From Podarcis raffonei (Eukaryota; Chordata; Lepidosauria; Squamata; Lacertidae): DNA of 64,000 bases. Position 1 is the stretch's first letter. Every line of letters starts with the position of its first letter. The position numbers were made by a program, and so were the translations under genes. The DNA lies in the NCBI RefSeq assembly GCF_027172205.1, contig NC_070613.1:53170001-53234000 (forward strand). Reading direction: 5' to 3'. This document shows, piece by piece, positions 14,601 to 23,209 of this stretch. The notes below the pieces were generated by a model, which ran no database searches, was not told where the DNA came from, and saw only the letters and a list, made by a program, of their open reading frames with translations.

Positions 14601-17600
14601 GAAGAGTGTTTCAGAGGATGTCGGCCTGCAGGAAGTCCCACTTCCTACAGATTATTATGTTTCCTTGTCCACTGTGGCGCTTTCAAACGAAAACGTGGAA
14701 ACAGATGCAGAAGGCCCAACGTTGTCCGGAAACCAAGAACGGGACACTGAGAAAGTAGATGCACCTTTATTTCAGACCGAGGACAATCTCAACGGAGCAC
14801 ACGTCTCCAGGGACAATGGGCAGCATTTGAAACCTCCCTCACGCACTTCTCCAGAATCATCTGAAAGTGACTGGGAAACCCTGGATCCTAATATCCTGGA
14901 GGACCCCAGTTTGAAAGAAGGAGAAGGTGAAATCGCTGCAGTAGCAGCACAGACTGAAATCCTTCCAAAGGAACCTGCAGTCTCTGAAAGCATCCCCATT
15001 ACTGTGCAGCCTCAACCTAACACAGGGCACGCCGTCTTTGTTCCTGGCCTTATATCAGGTTTGGAAGAGGACCAGTATGGCATGCCGCTAGCTGTTTTCA
15101 CTAAGGTAACCTGGCGTGTTCTGGCTTCTGGAAAGTTTCCATGTTGCTTTTTATCTTGTTTCAAAGTTGTATTTTTATCCTCTCATTGGGTAAGCTGTCC
15201 TGGACCAAGTGCTACTCATAAAGGTGGACTGCGAAAATTTTTGAAAACAAATAAGCAATTCCTGTCCTGGTAATACAAGCCGGGCAGCTGTGCTGACAGG
15301 GTCAGTGGCGTTAACCTTTTGGGAAACTGCAAGGATATCTTAATACTCAAAGGGAGTGGGACAAAAAGCCAAAACAGACAGAACACCCCAGAGTCTTTGT
15401 GCCATCACCAGGAACTGGGGTGTACTCACTCATGCCAGGGCCCTGCTAGGATGGAAGTAGCAAACACTTTCTTTGATCTGGCCAGGGTCATAGGTCATTG
15501 GTGGAGAACTGCTTTGCATGCAGAAGGTCCCAGGTTCAGTCCCCAACATCTCCAGGAAAGACTAGGAATTTCCCCTGTCTGAAACCCAGAAGAGCCATTG
15601 CTGGTCAGTTTAGGGACCATAATGAGGTAGATGGGCTGTTGGTCAGACTTGGTATAAGGCAGCTTCCTATTCAGCTCAGATTAGGCCCACCAAAGTTAAT
15701 GCACATGGCTTAGTTTCAGTAATGTTAATGTGTGTACTCTGAGCAAGACTTGGTTGAATATTGCCCTGTTCCATAGAAAGAGTCTCAAAAGAGCAGCACT
15801 GACTTTGTGAGTCTGGGACCTAGCCTAGCTCTGCGTTTCCAGCACTTGCCATGTATGAAACACTCATTAAATTCTCACTACTAAGGGATTATCTATCCAG
15901 TAGTGTAAAACAGTGGTTTTATTGTCACATGAATTGTGGACCTCAGATCTTCAGCAGTCATCGGCTTCATGCATTTTAACTGCATGTTTGCCGATTTTAT
16001 ATCTGTAACTTGAGACATCCAAGCGAGAATCCTAAAGCCCATGACCCACTTGCAGGTCACAACCCACAGATTGGGAAATGCTGGTCTAAAAGAGACCTCC
16101 AGAAAATCTGGGTCCCGTTGACTACTCTGGCTGACAGATACAGTGGTACCTCGGGTTACAGACACTTCAGGTTACAGACTCTGCTAACCCAGAAATAATA
16201 CCTCGGGTTAAGAACTTTGCTTCAGGATGAGAACAGAAATCGCGCGGCGGCAGCGGGAGGCCCCATTAGCTAAAGTGGTATCTCAGGTTAAGAACAGTTT
16301 CAGGTTAAGAACGGACCTCCAGAACGAATTAAGTACATAACCAGAGGTACCACTGTACTGTATAAATAAATCTATCATGAACTTCAGTGCTGGTGGCTCC
16401 TGTAAGTAAGATAATGTCAGGAGCATGTTGATACCTTAGGCCAGAGGTAGCCAAGGTGGGTCCTCCAGATGAACTCCAACTCTCCTAAGCCCCTGCCAGC
16501 AAGGCCAGTGGTCAAGGGTGATATGGGAGCTTTGGACCGAAACATTGGAAGGGCACCATGCGAAGCGGTCTGAAGGGCTAAACAACATTACAGATGTTAT
16601 AGTATGGGAATTCTTGTCTCTCATGCCCAGATTGTATGAGGCAGTGCCCTAGTTCATGTTTGTTTCCTATGTGTCTTTAGTCTTTCAAGTCAACAACACA
16701 ATTTTTATAACAGCTGGAAGTGGGCTAGAGTTACTGATTCTATTTATAAGTTAAAATTATGCTTTCAATAGCATCAGTTAAAATTGGGGTATAATCTACA
16801 TAAAAGTGTTTTGTTCAAAGACTTCTTAAAAATAGTAAACTTTCCTGGAAAAGACTGGCGTAATTGATGGCAGACACACGTAAACTATAGCCATGTGCTC
16901 TGTAATCTTAATTTTGTGAAACTCTAGCTGGAAACCTGATATCAACCTCTTTTAGAATGAGTTTACTTGATCAGTTTTTAAAGGATACTGTTGTATCATA
17001 AGCTTGACTTCCTGTAATTCTTCCATGGTTACTCATTTAAAAACAGTTCTCCTTCCTCCACCATAAATTTTCCATGTTAAACTCACAGTGTGACTGCAAT
17101 ATTACTTGGGGGGGTGTATTTCTAAAAGTGAGTAGTCACAAAGCAAGAGTGTTCTAGTGGTGAGTTTCCTATAAAATTTAATAATGAAACGGTCAACTTT
17201 TTGCAGTATGCCCTACTCATATGCAACTTCCCAGCATAGTACATTCTGTCCTTATGTTCCTTGCTGAGACTCCGAAGGTCACACTAATTGGGCTTGCAGT
17301 CAGATCAATCCGTTCTCATTGCCCTTTATCTGACAACTATAAAATGCAGGCACCATCAACTGGACGCATTTAAAGCAAGGAACCACAAGCCACTGGTTTG
17401 GCGTTACTACAAAAAAGCCTTGCATTTCTATGTTCCCTCCCTCCCTCCCACACTTCTCCTTTCATATTCACTTCCAATTTAACCCACAGCAAAGGCTTCA
17501 AGCCACAGTTTGTCTGCTTTAGATTTAATTCATATTTGCTCCCATGTATGTCTGGGAGAAAGCAGTGTCTGAGCACAGGGTGTGTTCATATAGTTTGCTG

Positions 17601-20600
17601 AATCTGTATCCTGCCTAGATTTCCTGCTAATTTATTGACAGTAATAGTTTAACTCAACAGAGCAATATTCCACCGAGGTGTAATTGTTAACTGACGAGGA
17701 AGTAACAGTTCAAATTGCAATTACAATCTTCATTATTTTTTCCTTGTTCATTAGAACATCACAGCATTTTAAAGTATCAGCTCCTGCTCTTCAACCTTCT
17801 TCTTTCTCACATTAATCTCCTTCCTCCCTTTTCTCTGTTTCAGGGATACCTTTGCTTGCCGTACATGGCGCTGCAACAACACCATCTCCTGTCTGATATA
17901 ACCATTCGTGGGTTTGTTGCAGGAGCCACCAACATCCTTTTCCGTCAGCAAAAGCATCTAAGTGATGCTATTGTAGAGGTATGAATCATTTTCTTTTATA
18001 TCATAGGCAGGTAACTGAATGGCAGCTTTTTTAATAAAAAAAGAGGGTTTTTTGGTAAAATGTGCCATAAAAATAAGGATACAACCAGCAAAGGATCATA
18101 CTTCCTAACAAATACAATTGCTTAACTACTGAGTATATTCTACCCAACAGGAAGATTCTTCCTATCCCAAGTCCTATTTCGTCTCTTTATGGTAGGAGGG
18201 AAGCAGATCTTAAACATAATTTCCATTTGGGCAGAGAAGAAGAAGAAGAAGAAGAAGAAGAAGAAGAAGAAGAAGAAGAAGAAGAAGAAGAAGAAGAGTT
18301 TGGATTTGATATCCCGCCTTTCACTCCCTTTAAGGAGCCTCAAAGCGGCTAACATTCTCCTTTCCCTTCCTCCCCCACAACAGACACTCTGTGAGGTGAG
18401 TGGGGCTGAGAGACTTCAGAGAAGTGTGACTAGCCCAAGGTCACCCAGCAGCTGCATGTGGAGGAGCAGAGACGCGTTCCCCAGATTACGAGACTACCGC
18501 TCTTAACCACTACACCACACTGGCTCTCTTCAAATACTCAGAGTAAAAGTAATGGTTCTTTCCACTCATACAGAACTGTTCCAGAAAAGACTGGCTTGAT
18601 GTCCAGTCTACAGACTGCAGCTCCCACGTGGTAGTTGCTTGAAACAACCTTCCTCAGATTTTCCTTGTAAACACATAGTGACCTGCCCCGTGGAGTGGCA
18701 ACATTGCTTGGAGAACTTCCCTTCTATCTCCAGCAATCCAGTTGTAGAGTTGAAATAGACCCAGAGAGAGACTGTTCATCCCTGCCTCCCCAGAACAGGA
18801 CCCGTACCCCGAATTCACTCTGTGGTCTGTTCTATACCTCAGTTTATCACAAGGAAAAAGCTAATTGCTTGTTGTAGGGACTAAAGATGGTTGATCGGTG
18901 ACTGAGTTAGTTATAAGAGTAGTGGACTCGTAATCTGGTGAACCGGGTTCAATTCCCCGCTCCTCCACATGCAGCTGCTGGGTGACCCTGGGCTAGTCAC
19001 ACTTCTTTGAAGTCTCTCAGCCTCACTCACCTCACAGAGTGTTTGTTGTGGGGGAGGAAGGGAAAGGAGAATGTGAGCCGCTTTGAGACTCCTTAGGGTA
19101 GTGATAAAGTGGGATATCAAATCCAAACTCCTCTGTTGCCACCTGCAACTCTGCAGTCAGACTGAGTTTCATCTCCAAACGCTGCAGCACTGCACATCAG
19201 TTGTGGCTTGTAGTTCAACAGAAGAGAGTAGCTCCTCTTAAGAGTTCAGCTCAGGTTGTTTAGTTTGTCCTCTGCACTGCTTTTTCATGTTGGGTTTTTC
19301 TCAACAGATTGAGGAAGCTCTGGTTCAAGTCCATGATCCAGAGCTCAGGAAGGTTCTGAATCCCACAACAGCTGACTTGAGGTTTGCAGACTTCTTGGTA
19401 AAGCACGTAACTGAGAACCGGGACGATGTCTTCCTAGACGGCACTGGCTGGGAAGGAGGAGATGAGTGGATCCGAGCCCAGTTTGGCTCATATCTCCATG
19501 CGCTGCTCGCTGCTACTCTGCAGCCAGGTAAACCCTGGTGTCATTGCTTCCATTTTTTTATTTTTTTAAAAATCCTCTAAGAATATACTTAGCAGCTGTA
19601 ACTAGGAAGAGTAAAAGGAAAGGACAAAGAAATATAGGGATCTGGGTCTGACCTGGTTAGTAACCGTATGGAAGCTCTGGTGCTGTATTAAAAAGAGGGA
19701 TTGCTTTTCACAGGCCCATGCAGAGGTTGTCTGAGGCCTGAGAGTCTTGTCCATGAGACTTGCTGCCGCCTAATCTCAGTGGCGGGTCTTGGGGTCTCAA
19801 ATATTAGCAGCACCCTGTGCAATGCCAGAATTTGCTGCCCCCTCTCCTCTCTCCTTCCATTCTACATCATAGTTGCAGCACCCCCGGGGCTCCGCACTTA
19901 GCACAGCCCTATACCTGCCTCTTAATCTGATCTGATGCTACATGCTAGCACACAATAATGCAGATCCAGGTTTTACAATCAAAACACTTGGCTCTGTCTA
20001 AAGGACTGTGTGATGATTTGGAGTGTTTTATATCAGATGCAAGGGAAGAAATGGTCCTACTTCTCCAAATCCAGTTATAATCCAGATTAGTTCCTTCTTA
20101 AAATTCTGTCTCTTTTCAAGCTGTTTTTTATTTCTTAATTGCATAATCTGCTTAGTTTTAACTTCCCATCAATTTCACTAATTAAACCTTTTACTCCCAG
20201 TTGTTTATTTGCTTCCTGGCAGTTGCAGCTGCCACTGCGCACTGAGTGGAAGGATAGATTTGCCTGTTTGCCAGTTGGTCCCAAGTCCACACTCCTATTC
20301 TTGAATGCTAGCCCAGGTGCATGTTTATATATGAGGGTGGAGTCTTTCTTCTCTCTGCTGACACCATGCCATTGAAAAACAGCTGTGGAGGAGCTGTCTT
20401 TCAGTGACTTGGTATGTCATAGACCAGGGATGGCCAAACTTGGCCCTCCTGCTGTTTTGGGACTACAACTCCCATCATCCCTAGCCAGCAGGACCAGTGG
20501 TCAGGGATGATGGGAATTGTAGTCCCAAAACAGCTGGAGGGCCAAGTTTGGCCATCACTGTCATAGACGTAATCAGGGATGACACCAGCCCTTCCACACC

Positions 20601-23153
20601 TGTATTTACAGTGATACACAACACATCAAGGGGGAAAATTAGATTTTTGTGCTTTCAAACATGTGGAAATCCAGTCTGTTAGCCAGCACCATCCACTTTC
20701 TATTTGTTGCTATATTGCATTGACATTATTACTGTGCAGAAGGTGCACACTGCCTTTTAAAAAATTAAAATGTGCTCGCTTCTTTGCATGCACACGCATA
20801 GCGTGCAAAGTACTGAAACTGCTTAGGTTTCTCTTATCTATTTTATTCATCAGACAGTGAAAAAATACTATCAGACTTTGGAACAACCTTTGTAGCAGCT
20901 TGGAAGAATACACACAATTACAGAGTGTGGAACAGCAATAAACACCCAGCTCTCGCAGAGGTAAATCCCAGGTAAGAAATTTTAGCTGTAATGTTTGCAT
21001 GGAAGAAGTAGAGAGAGGAGTGCTGTCGCCTTGAGCACCTGTGACTTCCTAGGTCTGCCATTTAATTTCCAGGAAGCACAAGCAAGAATTCTCCGTTTGC
21101 TAGTAGTACCAGGCTTCGAAATTACAAACTTCTAGTTCTGGAACACACTTTCCCCACATATCTTTCTCCTTGCTTGTGCTTCAGATGTTGCATGTTCTGC
21201 ATTTAGCTTGCCTTGAACGCTGTTCTTTAGGTAAACAAAAATATGGTACTCTCTGCCTCCTTGCCTGGTGTAAGGGGGCCAAAATATGTCCTGTTTCTGA
21301 AGATCAGAACACAACACAATTCAAGCAATTAGTGCTTCCAAGCCCCTAACAGCAGGATGTACAGTGGTGCCTCGCAAGACGAAATTAATTCGTTCCGCAA
21401 GTTTTTTCTTCTTGCGAGTTTTTCGTCTTGCGAAGCACCGTTTCCCATAGGAATGCATTGAAAATCAATCAATGCGTTCCTATGGAAACCGCCTTCAGAC
21501 CAGGTCCGGGGACAGTCTGTCCCCCAACCTCTTCTGAAGGCTGGGGGGGGGGGACAAGGGCTTTTCTTCCCACCGCCAGCCTTCAGAAGGCTGTTCTGAA
21601 GGCTGGCGGTGGGAAGAAAAGCCCTTCTCCCCACCTCCCACCCCGCAAGCTCCGGGGACAGGAGGGCTTTCCTCCTGACTGCCAGCATTTTAAAAGCCCC
21701 CAGGACAGCAGAGACTTCTCCGCTGTCCCGGGGAGATTTTAAAAAGCTGGCGGGCGGCAGCAAAGCTTTCGCTGCCGCCCACCAGCATTTTCAGATTGCC
21801 CCGGGACAGCAGAGAAGTCTCCGCTGTCCCGGGGGCTTTTAAAATGCTGGCGGGCGGCAGCGAAGCTTTCGCTGCCGCCCGCCAGCATTTTCAGATCGCC
21901 CCGGGACAGCGGAGAAGTCTCCGCTGTCCTGGGAAGGCAGGCGGGGGGAGCAAAGACTTTTGCCCCCTGCCGGCCTTCAGAAGAGGTCCAGGACCTCTTC
22001 TGAAGGCTGGCGGAGATTTCCCTATGGGCTTTCTTCTTGCGAAGCAAGCCCATAGGGAAATTCGTTTTGCGAAGCACCTCCAAAACGGAAAACTCTTTCG
22101 TCTTGCGAGTTTTTCGTTTTGCGAGGCGTTCGTCTTGTGAGGCACCACTGTATCTGTGCTCTTGATGTTGCTTTGACCATTTTATCTGAATGTAATTCCA
22201 ACTGAACTTCAGAGGCTTTTAGCCAAGAATTTAATTTCTTCCCTATCGCTGCACTGTCACACCGACAAGTACTTACTTAAACAGTTGTTTGGAGGTACAG
22301 AGGCCCTTGGCTCCTGATTGTGGCCACTGTCCCATAGAGTCAGAAGTAGAAGAGAAGACTGGAGGACATTGGAAGTGACTGTGGTGTAACTGAACAGCCA
22401 CTTTAAAATGGAAGGCATTTCAGAGGAGCAGCAGATTGTAACCCAGGGAAGAAATTCAGAGATGGATCAGTGCCAAATGTTTTGTCCACTGTACAGCCAT
22501 TGGGGCCTCTGAGATCTCCCCCAATGCAAACTGACCAGACCAGGAGTCAAGAAATGTTAATGTTTTCAGTCTAGTTAGAAAGGAATGGCTTATGGTTTCT
22601 GTTTTTATTGTTACAACACACACAACATTTTAAATTTGTGTTCTGTTTTTCTCTTCTCTTTTCTTCCACCTCCTTACAAAACACTTTTCAGTCACCCATT
22701 CCAAGGCCAATACTCGGTTTCAGATGTGAAATTAAGATTGTCACAGTAAGTACTATAACTGAATATGCTTTTGAAGGCTGGGATTTTTATAAATTGGTGA
22801 GCATAGTTTCATGTTAAACTGGGGTTTGGTATTCTGGCAGGCGACGACTGTTGAAATGTTCACAGTAATGGTCAGATTGACTCTGTGGCCCAGTTTACAC
22901 ATAACACTAAACCATGGTTTTAAAATAACGTGAACAAGCAGCGTGCTGCTGCACATTGCTCAAAAGTCCCCATTTCACTCATCCCTCCTGCCTGCCTGTG
23001 CCACACTTGTGCAAACACAGTACAGATTTTGTGTTCTGCACAAAGCAGCACTTGATGGAATAGTTTGTTGACCATAATAAATTACATTTATTTTAATTGG
23101 GTCTGTAATCTTATGGCCCAGGACAAACCAACCAGATCCAGATGAATGCATTT

Positions 23154-23209
<56 letters not shown>

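Larger units (their letters stand above)
15106..17843 (+). other. AVL9 intron between exons 8 and 9
   Basis: Holds a tRNA SINE (15488-15690), a TA-flanked MITE (16141-16355) and hAT-like fragments near 16050 and 16440; otherwise AT-rich with no gene seen. Confidence 0.7.

Noticed and set aside
14557-15273. 238-residue frame as a single-exon gene
   Set aside because: It is AVL9 exon 8 with read-through into the intron after 15105.
15488-15560. Possible tRNA gene
   Set aside because: tRNA-like head belongs to a SINE; the cloverleaf is degenerate and the SINE body follows.
21329-22148. Several frames of 77-144 codons with repeated peptides
   Set aside because: All lie within the palindromic MITE 21362-22150 and mirror each other on both strands.
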